A DNA stretch of 64,000 bases from Echinometra lucunter (GCA_029962745.1 CM057153.1:38593667-38657666), one strand, 5' to 3'. Counted from the stretch's first letter, positions 52,490 through 63,350 are shown. Program-made: numbers and translations. The notes: generated by a model from the sequence alone, not told the origin.

Positions 52490-53230
52490 AATTATAGATA
52501 CTAGGATATTAAATCTGATTTTAAATTCCTTATTCACTAATTTTTCCTTGAAAGGTGTTTTACAAAAATGCTTAATTATGAATTTTGCATCTACGTACAA
52601 CAACAACAACAACAAAAACAACAACAACATACCTCATGCCTCGCATGTCTCCTTGCACGGAAAAGAAAGAATTTTGAAACATTTCCATGTACTATGCAAT
52701 GTTGGTTTTTTATTTATCCTCATTTGGTAGCTTCACAGAGAAATGACGATTACATTATACCGAAAAAAGTTTATGAATTTGGCTATATTGCTTTAAAGTA
52801 AATGCCAGGTCACAATGCGATATTAAAATCTAAATGAATTGTTCCCATTCCAGTTTTATTTTGTTTATAATGTATTATTGTGGTTTTACAACTTTTACTT
52901 TGTTTGATCTTACTATGTGATCACGGTGATACACTACCCTCGCCTAGAGTGGAATTAAATCCACCCTGCGTGCAGAATATTGCAATGGACAGAAAATAAA
53001 TAACAAACATGTTATCTTGCAGTGTTGTGTATGTTACATTGAAAGCTACATGTTCCAAGCTTTAGCCACAAGAATTGATACTTCAATTCCGCTGAAAGGG
53101 TAGGATATAGTTTTTACCGGATGATTTATGGAACAATTGATCGGTAGAAAAAAAAATCAAATTATTATTCATCTAGCAACTCAATGTTAAGAATTAAAGA
53201 TTTGAAAATACTGTTTTCGTAGCTATATAG
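52490..53230. other. Non-coding interval with (AAC)n
   Basis: A CAA array lies at about 52600-52628. TTTATT at about 52857 (AATAAA on the minus strand) could end the minus-strand gene's transcript, about 540 bases past its stop codon. Confidence 0.4.
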
Positions 53231-53340
53231 GCAAGAGGATTTTGGAGTATTCATTGCATTGATACTGCAAGAGGATTTTGGAGTATTCATTGCATTGATA
53301 CTGCAAGATGATTTTGGAGTAATCATTGCATTGATACTGC
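53231..53340. repeat. 36-bp minisatellite, three copies, in the 3' UTR of the microexon gene
   Basis: The unit begins GCAAGAGGATTTTGGAGTAT and includes TCATTGCATTGATACT. Copies 1 and 2 are identical or nearly so and copy 3 has two or three changes. It lies 55-165 bases past the stop codon of the minus-strand gene, so it is probably transcribed as 3' UTR. Confidence 0.85.
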
Positions 53341-53395
53341 ATTTCTATAAGCTGATAAACTACTTCAGGATCCAGTGTCTTGCTTCACTGAGCCT

Positions 53396-56300
53396 TTACT
53401 GCACACAGTCTGAAACAAAGATAGAAATGTAAACAAGCGAATAAGGCAACTAATTCACTGAACATCAGTCAGAACTACTGCATTAACATATTCACAGTAT
53501 ATGCATAGATTGTCCTTTTCGAATTTCATCCGATATGACTGCCGGTACGCTATTTTTTAAAAGGCAGATCGTTTACAATCATAGTTTGATAAGCGAATGG
53601 AGGTAGTGTGTAAAGTAAGAAACCATTTCTTGGACGAGGAACCTACTAAATTCTCTGATCTGACTCAAACCATATTTCATTGCTAAATTAGATTCCAAGA
53701 ATATTCCGATTTTTCTGGACAATCCAATACTTATACGATCAACATGAGGGTGCTATCACACTTTTGCTACACCTACCCGCCCTTCACCAATAACTATCAT
53801 CCCACCTTTAAATCAAACATGCATGTGGTATTTTTTTTTGGGGGGGGGCTACAACCTCATTAGCCCCATCTCGTATGCCTATTGCGATGAGTAATCATTA
53901 TTCTCGATAATCGGATCACTTACGGATTCGGCATTTGCGTCCTCCGTTGCAAAAGCCAAAGACATAGCGGAATCGGCCTTCATCCGAGTCTTGGATGACA
54001 AGACTCTGACCGGACCCATTGGTGACTTCACACTTTTTCTGGTTGATGGTGACAGTGATCCGCTCCTTTCGGTTCTTTACGATGAATGGTCGTTGGACCG
54101 GTTCGCACTGATTAACTCCGGCTTGGTTGGTGATGACAGACGGGCCTTCTGTGCTCAATTCTTTGTTGGGAGAACACATCAAAAGTAATAATGACACCAT
54201 TAAAAACAAACCAACTAAAAAGAAAACAACAGAAGGACATAGAAAAGGAAAGGGAGGAGAATAATGATTATTGATTATGACATAGGCGGATCCAGGGGGG
54301 GCCGAAGCGGCCGCGGCCCCCCTATTGGCGAAGCAAAAAAAAAAAAAGAGAGAGAAAAGAAAAGAAGAAAAAAAAAAAAAGAAAGAAAAAAAAAAAGAAA
54401 AAAGAAGAAGAAGAAGAAGAAAGAAAATGAAAGGGCTATGGCAAAATTTCAGCTTGCGCTTCACGCTCGCATGCTTTCATCTTGAGAGTTATAAGAAAGA
54501 ATTACAAAGAAGTATGATTCATTTTATGGGGACTTTTCCGCTCACGCTTAGGGCTCGCATATATGGGGAAGTTGATTAGGTTATCATCAGTTTTAGAATG
54601 AGTTCAAAATAAATGAGAGGCAAAATTGCTCTGCCTTCAGGTTATTGTAAACCAAAATCTCGGCTCGCGCTTCGCGCTCGCAATTGTCATTGTCACTTCC
54701 TCAAAAAAGTCTATTTCCAAAGTTGAACCACAGTAAAAAAATCCTAGGTACAGGACTGACAGAGACTTACACCCATAATGTAATACTGGGGTAGAGTTAC
54801 CATTCTCAATCGACAAATTCGCGATTGCTGTCGGAAAAAAATGAGAAAGAAAGGAAAGGGAATAGGATGAAGGGGAAAAAGAAAGAAAAAGAGGAGTAAG
54901 GTGCCCATATTCGGTTTATTTGCTTGTTCATTTGACGACGAAATAACACTGGTACCACGAAAGAGAGTGTATATTTTTCCTCGCTCGCTGCGCTAGCTCG
55001 TAAGTTCGGAAAGCAAACACATTCGGCAAGCAAACACATTCGGCAGGTGTGATGAACAAATATATAATCTAGATACTTTTCGGCAAATCATGTATTTGGA
55101 TGAAGAATTATCACTTCTACCACAAATATATATATATATATTTTCGCTTGTATAATACAAGATGGTCTTTTAAAGCAAATAAATTAGACAGGAGAGGTGA
55201 CCGCATATTTCAAAATAGAAATCTCAAAGGCCCATCGAGTATTTTGATGAAGAACTTTCACTTTTACCATGAAAGGGAGTACATAATTATGTATTTTCTG
55301 CGCTCGCTATGCTCGTTCGTACAATACTCAGATACAAGATGGATTTGGGAAAGCAAACTAATTCGGCAAGCGAGGTGACCAATGCACATATAAAAAGGTT
55401 AGTTATCTCGTGATTAATACCATCGTGTATTTGGATGAAGAATTATCACTTCTACCATTACAAATAGTATATAGATTTTTTTCCTCGCTCGCTGCTCTCG
55501 CTCGGATTGAATTTAAATACAAGATGGTATGGAAAAGCAAACGAATTCCGCAAGAGAGATGACCAAATGTACCTGTATACATAAAAGTCACATATTTCAT
55601 GATTAACACCATCGTGTATTGGGATGAATAATTATCACTTTTACAATGAAAAATAGTATACAGATTTTTTCCTCGCTCGCTGCTCTCGCTCGGATTGAAT
55701 TTAAATATAAGATGGTAGGGAAAAGCAAACGAATTCGGCAAGAGAGATGACCAAATGTACCTGTATACATAAAAGTCACATATCTCATGATTAATACCAT
55801 CGTGCAATGGGATGAAGAATTATCACTGCCCCAATAAAAAATAATAGTATATAGATTTTTCCTCGCTCGCTGCGTTCGCTGGGATTGAATTCTAATACAG
55901 TATGGTTTGGAAAAAGCAAACGAATTCAGCAAGCGAGGTGACCAAAATATGTATATGTATAAGTAAGATATCTCATAGTTAATTCTTCAGTGTATTTGGA
56001 TGAAGAATTATCACTTCTACCATGGGAAAGGTATATATTTTCCTCGCTCGCTGCGCTCGCTCATATAATATCAAGATTTAGGACGGTCTTTAAAAGCGTA
56101 TCAGGCGAAAGAGGTGACCAAATAGGCCAATGTTATCTTTAAGCCCATCATGTAGTTTCATGAAGAACTATCACTTCTACGAAAGAGAGTGTAGAATTTT
56201 TCTCGCTCGCTACGCTCGCTCGTTTTGTATTTAGACACAGGGTGTTTCCGGAAAGCAAACACATTCAGCAAGTGAGGTGAACAGTTATATCATTTAGAAG

Positions 56301-59300
56301 AAAATGTGACAGAGGCATCCAAAGCCTCGTGGGCTTTATACGGTTGAATTTATCGACATTAGTTGTCGGTAATCACTGGTATTGTTTGTTGGCAATCTGG
56401 CCTCTACACCCCTCTGCGACGCCCCTGACGATTTTCTTAATTTGGAATCTCAAAAATCATCAGATCGCGCTTCGCGCTCGCATTATCCATCATTTCCTTT
56501 TTACTCAGGAAAAGGAGTTTTATAATACCTCAATTAAAGATAACTATTTCAAGATAATAGGCGCATCTACCTCTGTGTGTATGTGGGGGGGGGGACCCAC
56601 AACTTATTTATTACGCCACTGAGTGCAGCCTTAAACCATACGTTTCTAATCGGTTCAAGCGGTTTTTAAAGGCATTGGCTAACATTGTTATGATTTGAAA
56701 AAATCTTGTTTTGTTACTTGAAAATGGGATAAACATAAGGATTATAGTGTAAAAATACCAGTCTGAAAGTTTCAAAGTATAATATCCACAGGAAGTATTT
56801 TTAAATATCAAAAATGTGAACCAATGTTTGAAAAATATACGACGGTCGGTTGCATAGAATAGACATAAGGAGTGCGCATGCGCGTATGACTCACCTTACC
56901 GTACTGTGTGTATTGGCGTATCACGCGGCGGGAGGCACATAACAGGATTTTCAAATTCAAACAAAGTGGTCCTCTTAGTGATTGTCTCGTGAGACGAAGG
57001 ATAATAAAATCGCCGTTTGCGTCTAACTTACACTTTTTCATTCCAAATTAGGGTTGGTTTCAGGGTTTTTGAGTACAAATACAAGTACTCATACACATGT
57101 TTCATCTTAGTTTGAGAATTTTTTAAATCAGCTACTCACAAAGTTAGCCAATGCCTTTAAACATTTCGCCCCCCCCCCATCCCCTATTGGAGAATGCTGG
57201 ATCCGCCCCTGTTATGATAATGATGATTAGAAAGAAGAGAAAGAAGAGAAAGAAGAAGAAGAAGAAGAAGAAGAAGAAGAAGAAGAAGAAGAAGAAGAAG
57301 AAGAAGAAGAAGAAGAAGAGGAAGATGAAGAAGGATAAGAAGAAGAAAAATAATAAGAAGAGGGAGAAAAAAGGAGCAAGATCAGTAAGTTGATCACTGG
57401 CAAGTTACCATAATATTTGAAAATCCCTTATGGTTATGGAAATGATTCGAAAATAATTGATTTTTCTCAATGAGACATATTTTATGACTGCTGTCACAAG
57501 TTTCTTTCTTTTTTTTTCCAACATACTGGTGGTAGTGCAAAGTCAAAACCAGGGGAGCGTTTCATGAAGAGTTTTGTCGGTGAAAATCACCGACAAATGT
57601 TATAAGCTACTGAAAATCCTCGCATCTGATTGGCTGAAAGCAAATTAGTCAGTGAAAATCACCGACAAAACTCTTCATGAAACGCTCCCCAGGCCGTGAA
57701 CCCTCCCGATTGGAAAAGAGGCACTTAATATCAGAGACAAGGCTAGCCTTTTGACAAGGCCTCGCGACTCAGCTTATTTTCAGTGGCTGAGACTAGACTA
57801 GCCAACGACGAAGAGAAATTGAGATACCCCGGGTGAAGGGGCGATCGAGCGACGTCAGTCCATGGTCGAGCGAGCTTTCGTGATTAGTCTTCTATTAGTC
57901 GCTCGGCGTCTGATATAAACATCACATCAGGCACAGGGACACGGGGCCCTGTCTAAAGGCTAAGACAAAGAGGGCACTGACACTCATGGCAAGACAGACG
58001 TACAAATGGGACGTACTAGAAAGATAAAAGGGGTCCTTATCGGAGGTGAGAAGGGACACTTAGCAGAAAGGAAACTGCACAATGAGAAACAAGAGACAGT
58101 CAAAAAGGTGCACTTATCACAAAAAGTGGTGGCACAGCGCCCCCGCCTCCTCTCTCCCGGGATCACCACCCCTGTTCATATGCCCTATACTCAAGCATCA
58201 TTCTTTCCAAGTGAATTTCTTCTACCAAAGTAGCACTTCTTTTTAATACATTTTTAGTAGGTATAGGTTTTGACGCTAAGATATTCTGATCGGGGTTTGT
58301 ACGAAAGCTCCTGCTACAAATGGTTCTTGGTTAAATGGTTATTATTCTGCACGAGCCCAATTCCTCACATTAACCCCAGACCAAACACTCTCCCTAACCC
58401 TTATCATGACGTTGAAACTAACTTAAAACCCCATTATCATGATTATCCCTAACGTTAAACTTTTTACGAAACAAACTCAAGAACGCATATCTATGGAGCA
58501 AATATAGGATCACATCTGGGGAGCGTTTCATGAAGAGTCTTGTCGGTGATTTACACTGATTAATTTGCTCTCGGCCAATAAGATGCGAGGATTTTCAGTA
58601 GCTTGTAACAATTGTTAGTGAAAATCACTGACAAAACTGTTCATGAAACGCTCCTCTGGTGGGGCTTTTCTTACTCATGGTGTAGGTGTCACCGTATGGA
58701 TCATTAGTGGCGCCGAAGATGATTTGGAATTCCCTAGCATCGGTCTTGATCAGGAAAGACAGTTCGAAAGGCGGAAAGACCGATGCGATCAGCTGTGGTT
58801 GACGAGAACACTCCACGAACACGGCTAAATAAAAACAATAATGAACGATCTATTACTCTAGCTGCCGTGTGTAAACGTAATCTGTTAAGTCATTCCTTGG
58901 TTTATAATCATGATAATCTATGTACTGAACTCTGCATGATGGGTGTGTAAGTGTGAGTGCGGAGTTGCAGATTCCATCGTTGAACATTCAACATGCTCAA
59001 GTATAAAAGTAGATCTAAAGCCCACCGCACATAATATGTATATTATACAATCCGTCTGCTATCCGATTTTGGAAAAAGAAAATATTGCATTTTATATGAA
59101 AATTCAAACATGTAAAATCGTAACCATCAGAGTTCCAAATAGGCGTATGAATACTAAAATCAGAAAATCGAAATTTCGAGCTACTGCGAGCCTCCCTATA
59201 GGAATAAAAGCGAATTTTATCCCGAGTCGTAGTGACGTCATGGTAATCTTGTGATCGGCAGCCGATTTGGCCTTTACTCCGACCACAAGGCTGCAGTTAA

Positions 59301-62094
59301 CCAAAATTTCGATTTTAGTATTCCTATCATTATTTCAAACTTCAAATAAGATAATTTCATTTTAAATGAACCTTTTGTATTTCATGCAAAATGCCATATA
59401 TGTTCGAAAATCGGGTCGCAGTCGGATCGTATGGTGTGCGGTGGACTTAACGAGCATTGTGCCCCACGTGCCTTTATTGGAACCACTTTGTACACATTCA
59501 TGTTATCCTTAATCCCTTTCGTGACTAAATTATGTAGTACTGCTAATATTAAATTCCTCTGGTACAAAAATAAATATGATTACTTGAACAGTTGAATATA
59601 AAGAAGATTGGAAACCAGAAGGAACTTACGAATATCGGGATCAGCAGGGTCTGTAATAAAAGAAGATAAATAGGGTATATAAAGTGACCATCCAGGGTCA
59701 TAGCTTTCTAAAAATAATTATGTGCATTTTTTTTTTGGGAGCCCCTGTACAAAGTCTTTGAGAATAAAAAGAATACTAAAGCCAACGGTGTAAATACGAT
59801 TTTATTCCATATGGATGGAATAAGTTACTTTTACTCTTCATTGCAATCTTGAGAGAATGTGTTCTGTAAAATCTTTGCAGGAGAATCATGAGAATAGTGA
59901 AATAGTTCTCAGCACTTTTTGTTTGCACTTGATCATGTACATGATGTATTATACGCAATATAATGGATAAATTCAAATTACATTCAAAAAGAGTTGTATG
60001 TTAGATACTCATATTTGCATAGGAAACTATGAAAAGAATTCACTTGCAAACAAACTTTATTGGTTGTACACTAGAAAGAAAAACAAGAAGAAGAAGAAAC
60101 TTACCAGTAGTAGTAGGGGCAAGGACTATTACAAGATAAGAGAAACGGTGGTAAATCATGTTACAGAGTCATGTATCTTTGTATTCTAAACGTGCATTAT
60201 GGGGAGCGATATGTATGCCATTTATGATTTGACTTGAAATGTAGTAAATTACTCGTAAAGTATTTCTTTTCATTGCAACCTGCAGCTTACATTTTCTCGA
60301 AATCTTTGCTGGGAAAAAGCTTCTTTGATGTTGTTGTATTTGAGCAAACGCTCAAACGGTAGCAAACAATACTGTATTTTATACATAATGTTAAACAAAA
60401 GTTGTATTTCAGATCTCAGTTAGCATGACAAATTACAAACAAAATATTCTTACTTGAGCATAGAATATGTCGGGTTTGTTTTACACAAGAAATTAGAAGA
60501 AAGTAAAGGAAACCTACCCGGAGCCGGAGGAGGAGGTGGAGCAGGGCCTAATAAGAGAAGGGAAACACAATCATGTTACGACAGTCATATAGCTTCTTAA
60601 AACATGCATGTGCCCGATGGGAAGCCTACGTCTGCTGTTTTAATGACTTGACTTAAAAGGGAAAATAGTACACTCTTATTTCTGCGGAGTCAAATTTGAC
60701 TCGCACTTGAGTCAGCTGGGAGTCAATTCTATTCGGAGTTAAAGTGACACGGATTTCCGAATTTATTTGACTCAGAATGGAGCTACTTTGACTACAATTT
60801 AGTCGATTCTCAGTTTACGCCACATCATTCCGAGTCAAATTAATTTGAAAATCTGAGTCACTTTGACTCCCAGCTGACGCCATTCCGAGTCAAATTTGAC
60901 TACGCAAAAATTAGAGTGTATTTCCTTAGTTCTGTTCGTAATGCTTTTTAAACACTTTCCACTGTAATCAACAGAGAAGGAGTCATTAAAAAACTTTGCT
61001 TGAGAACAGTCTAACAGTTACAAGCAAAGCGTATTGTTGTTGTTTCTTGTTACAATTGACATGACTGAAGAAGGTATTCTGGGCCAACTCAAACGGGGTC
61101 GGGTATGAAACATGCAGAAATTTAACGTACATTTCTTAACAACAGCAGGCAAACAGATATCTGAATAACGCAGCAAACCAAAATAAACGGATTACTTACC
61201 GCTTCTTTCTCCTATAGAGGAAAAAATAAAAAAAGAAAGAAAATAAGACATTCATAATGATATAACGATAATGGTCAATTTATTTGTAATATGCATCGCA
61301 GCCCGGAAACTAAATTGCGCAATTTTTACAAAAAAATATATACATGATAAGAAACATACCGACTGCAATTGTAAATACATTATAAACTTACACAATACTA
61401 CGAAAAAATGCCGCTGAATTGTAGTACAATTCACATTAACATACGTGGAAAAGAATAATGTACTGTATGTACATACATCATTCTTTTCTTTTCTTTGAAT
61501 TTATGAAATTATCTTCATATATCTCCCTGGACAGTTGTTCCCTATGACTTCTTTTTAAATTTTCAATTGTATCGTTTTTTTCCGGCGTTTTGGTATACAC
61601 CATGGCCAAGAGCTGCGAACAAATATCTTTTTCAATTATCTTTCAAAGCATTATATTCTCTCTCAACACTTAGATATCAAATGTAATAAGCTCGGCATTT
61701 CATGTAGTTTGTACTCACATCAAAATTCAAATTTAAAGTCCACTGGGAAAGAAATCTGCTAGATTTGAACTTTACTTCTTTTTGTGACTGAGCCGAATGG
61801 ATGATGTAATTTTTTCCTTAAGATAGATCGGAGTGATTACGAAATAGTTCAATTCAAACACCTAAAAGCTCGCACCCAAAGGTTGCATGGTTCTGCCATT
61901 CACTCATTTCCTCGTGTTTGGGATGCATTGCCTACTTCTCTTAAGATCGACATTGTATTACTCTCCTTTCACACCTGGCTCTTAAAATTAAAGGAGCAAG
62001 TCCTCTCTGTGGATTAATTATATATACGACTTTTATTAGTATTGTACATGCATATGATAAATCCGTAATCATTACATGATCTTTACACGATGAT

Positions 62095-62134
<40 letters not shown>

Positions 62135-62310
62135 TGCTTGTTACGGCTAGCTGCGCAGCGCCCTCCATCTCCACATGTGTCGGACCTGGGTACATGTATC
62201 ACAGCACCATTTATGGTGCGTGTTTTACGTGTGCCCAGGGCGACATTCTTACCTATCCTTAATTTGTATATGTTCTTTTGTTTGTTGATTCTGCCGAATA
62301 AAATAATAAA

Positions 62311-62343
<33 letters not shown>

Positions 62344-63055
62344 GAAAAAAACAGATCTATATCAGTGCTTACCAGAGCTTGATCCTATATGCGATTGTAA
62401 AAAACAAGAGAGAAAAAGATAGGACAAAATTAATTCGGAGTGGTAGAGGACTTCGCGACACAAATTAGACTACCGATTCTTTCATAGAGGTTTTCAAATC
62501 TTTTGATATTTGATTTTAGAATATGACCTCCTCCCTAAAAAACAAAAAACAAAAACAAAAACAAACACAGAAAACATAACAAAAACGAGGGTAATGTGTT
62601 TACAATCCCTAACCTAGTCATGCTAGTCAAGAACCTCAAGATAAACTACAGAGTTTAAGAAAATCTCAAGAATACCTTGTTTTAAAGTCTTTACAAGACA
62701 AAGATACAGGATGAAGCCCTGATATTATATAGATGCAAGTGTGTCTCCACAAAACTATAACTCTCATGTCGTATCATCGTCTCCCAGATTCTTATGTAAG
62801 TGTTAGAGTCAATCAGTAAAAAACAATCACTCGTTTCTCATTCTATTCTCTCCATTTTTGAATATTTTGAAGCTGTTGAAAATATTCCTAGTAGGCTAAG
62901 ATAGGCTATATCATAACATTTTGATTATACCATCGCCAGGTAGGTCAAATGAGCCTATTAATTTTGTCTTGATGTAAATAGCATAATTTATACATGTAAG
63001 TATGATATCAATCTGAATGCAATACTAACCACCGTTGCCACCTCCTGTAATGTGT

Positions 63056-63098
<43 letters not shown>

Positions 63099-63350
63099 CA
63101 TGAAATCTTCGTCATCTGCTAAACAGTCCTTCATCTGTGGAACATTTTGACGGACTGGCGTCTTTACGAATCAGTTGAAACGTTGTTGTGATATTGAACA
63201 ACACTGTGTCTTGATTTTCTTTATTGCTTTTGTTTTGTAAGGATAAGACAAAGAAATGATTTAAATTTCATTTAGATTAAACGTCATAAAAGAAATCTTT
63301 TCTATCTTATTACAAAGAATACTAACCACTGTTGCTGCTTGATCCGCCAC
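53396..63350 (-). CDS. Secreted-type protein gene with a phase-1 microexon array (5' end beyond window)
   Basis: Ten minus-strand exons: 63350-63327 (24 nt), 63044-63030 (15), 62384-62373 (12), 61211-61200 (12), 60547-60518 (30), 60125-60105 (21), 59650-59630 (21), 58824-58675 (150), 54148-53924 (225) and 53409-53396 (14, with stop). Every exon has an AG acceptor and a GT donor of GTAAGN, GTTAGT or GTAGGT type, every internal length is a multiple of three, and every joint is phase 1. The microexons read GGGSSSNSG, GGNGG, SSSG, ERSG, PAPPPPPAPV, LAPTTTD, PADPDIP, a Gly/Ser then Pro/Thr linker. The two large exons encode about 125 residues, beginning VFVECSRQPQ, passing SFLIKTDAREFQIIFGA and VQRPFIVKNRKERITVTINQ, and ending FGFCNGGRKCRIHCVQ. 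There are six cysteines and alternating hydrophobic residues, suggesting a disulphide-bonded beta domain. The layout loosely recalls the farnesoic-acid-methyltransferase-type domain, but I cannot confirm that. Codon third positions in the large exons are GC-rich, as in real genes. Confidence 0.75.
54930..56290. repeat. Tandem array, ~188-bp units, with CTCGCTCGCTGCGCTCGCTC palindromes
   Basis: Units begin near 55091, 55238, 55426, 55615, 55803, 55991 and 56151, with a partial one before. Each carries TTTGGATGAAGAATTATCAC, then TTTCCTCGCTCGCTGCGCTC, then GGAAAAGCAAACGAATTCGG. Four central units are spaced 188-189 bases; the outer ones are shorter. Related GCGCTTCGCGCTCGC motifs occur outside the array at 54445-54680 and 56465. 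Confidence 0.9.
56670..57156. mobile_element. TTAA-flanked inverted-repeat element, nested
   Basis: AGGCATTGGCTAACATTGT at 56670 pairs with ACAAAGTTAGCCAATGCCT ending 57156, and TTAA flanks both sides (56666-56669 and 57157-57160). The type is the same as the element at 47883 (TTAA target, AGG start), but the termini differ. Non-coding. Confidence 0.7.
57231..57340. repeat. (GAA)n microsatellite
   Basis: About 90 bases of AAG triplets with short interruptions. Confidence 0.95.
57554..57688. mobile_element. 135-bp MITE with 5-bp target duplication, copy 1
   Basis: Begins GGAGCGTTTCATGAAGAGTT and ends in its reverse complement, with arms of about 40 bp. CCAGG is duplicated on both sides (57549-57553 and 57689-57693). 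It lies in the same intron as the hAT-like element. Confidence 0.85.
58521..58654. mobile_element. 134-bp MITE with 5-bp target duplication, copy 2
   Basis: Same ends as the element at 57554 but the interior is inverted. The target duplication is TCTGG (58516-58520 and 58655-58659). It ends only about 15 bases from the GTAAGA donor of the 150-nt exon of the microexon gene, so it could affect splicing of that exon. Confidence 0.85.
59019..59447. mobile_element. PIF/Harbinger-like MITE
   Basis: Termini AGCCCACCGCACATAATATG and, in reverse complement, AGTCCACCGCACACCATACG, with TAA on both flanks (59016-59018 and 59448-59450). A 3-bp TWA duplication is the PIF/Harbinger signature. It lies in the intron between the 150-nt exon and the microexon at 59630. 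Confidence 0.7.
60671..60918. mobile_element. TA-flanked inverted-repeat element rich in GAGTCAAA
   Basis: CACTCTTATTTCTGCGGAGTC at the left pairs with the right end ...GCAAAAATTAGAGTG, and TA lies on both sides (60669-60670 and 60919-60920). GAGTCAAA-type octamers recur in both orientations through the interior. It is a Tc1/mariner-like non-autonomous element in an intron of the microexon gene. Confidence 0.65.
61880..62344 (+). mobile_element. 3' end of a non-LTR retrotransposon (reverse-transcriptase C-terminal relic)
   Basis: 61880-62017 reads RLHGSAIHSFPRVWDALPTS and on to LLSFHTWLLKLKEQ before TAA. The RVWDALPTSLK...SFHTWLL pattern matches the C-terminal tail of CR1/Jockey/L2-type reverse-transcriptase proteins (typically xxWNxLPxxxxxxxxxxxFKxxL). 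A 3' UTR with a 36-base poly(T) run at 62096-62131 and a (TAA)n tail at about 62300-62344 follows. It is 5'-truncated and lies antisense in an intron of the microexon gene. Confidence 0.6.
63059..63095. repeat. (AG)n microsatellite
   Basis: About 36 bases of AG, 15 bases upstream (in gene sense) of the 15-nt microexon's acceptor. On the minus strand it is a CT tract and may strengthen that acceptor's pyrimidine context. Confidence 0.9.

Larger units (their letters stand above)
54281..57211. mobile_element. Large element with hAT-like ends, holding a satellite array
   Basis: The left end CATAGGCGGATCCAG and right end CTGGATCCGCCCCTG are inverted copies. CAGGGGCGGATCCAG-type ends are common in hAT transposons. 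With the left edge taken as TAGGCGG, the flanks are TTATGACA and TTATGATA, an 8-bp duplication with one mismatch, as expected for hAT. Inside are an A/GA-rich tract, GCGCTTCGCGCTCGC palindromes, a ~188-bp tandem array and a nested TTAA element, but no transposase. It lies in the intron between the 150- and 225-nt exons of the microexon gene. Confidence 0.5.

Noticed and set aside
55403..55932. Overlapping minus-strand frames with repeated peptide segments
   Set aside because: The repeated peptides come from the ~188-bp satellite units and not from a repeat protein.
57984..58233. Frames on both strands near 58.1 kb
   Set aside because: They are short, lack splice signals, and lie in repeat-like sequence inside the intron of the microexon gene.
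61720..61745. Candidate extra microexon (24 nt with GTGAGT donor)
   Set aside because: In the phase required by its neighbours it contains a TGA stop.
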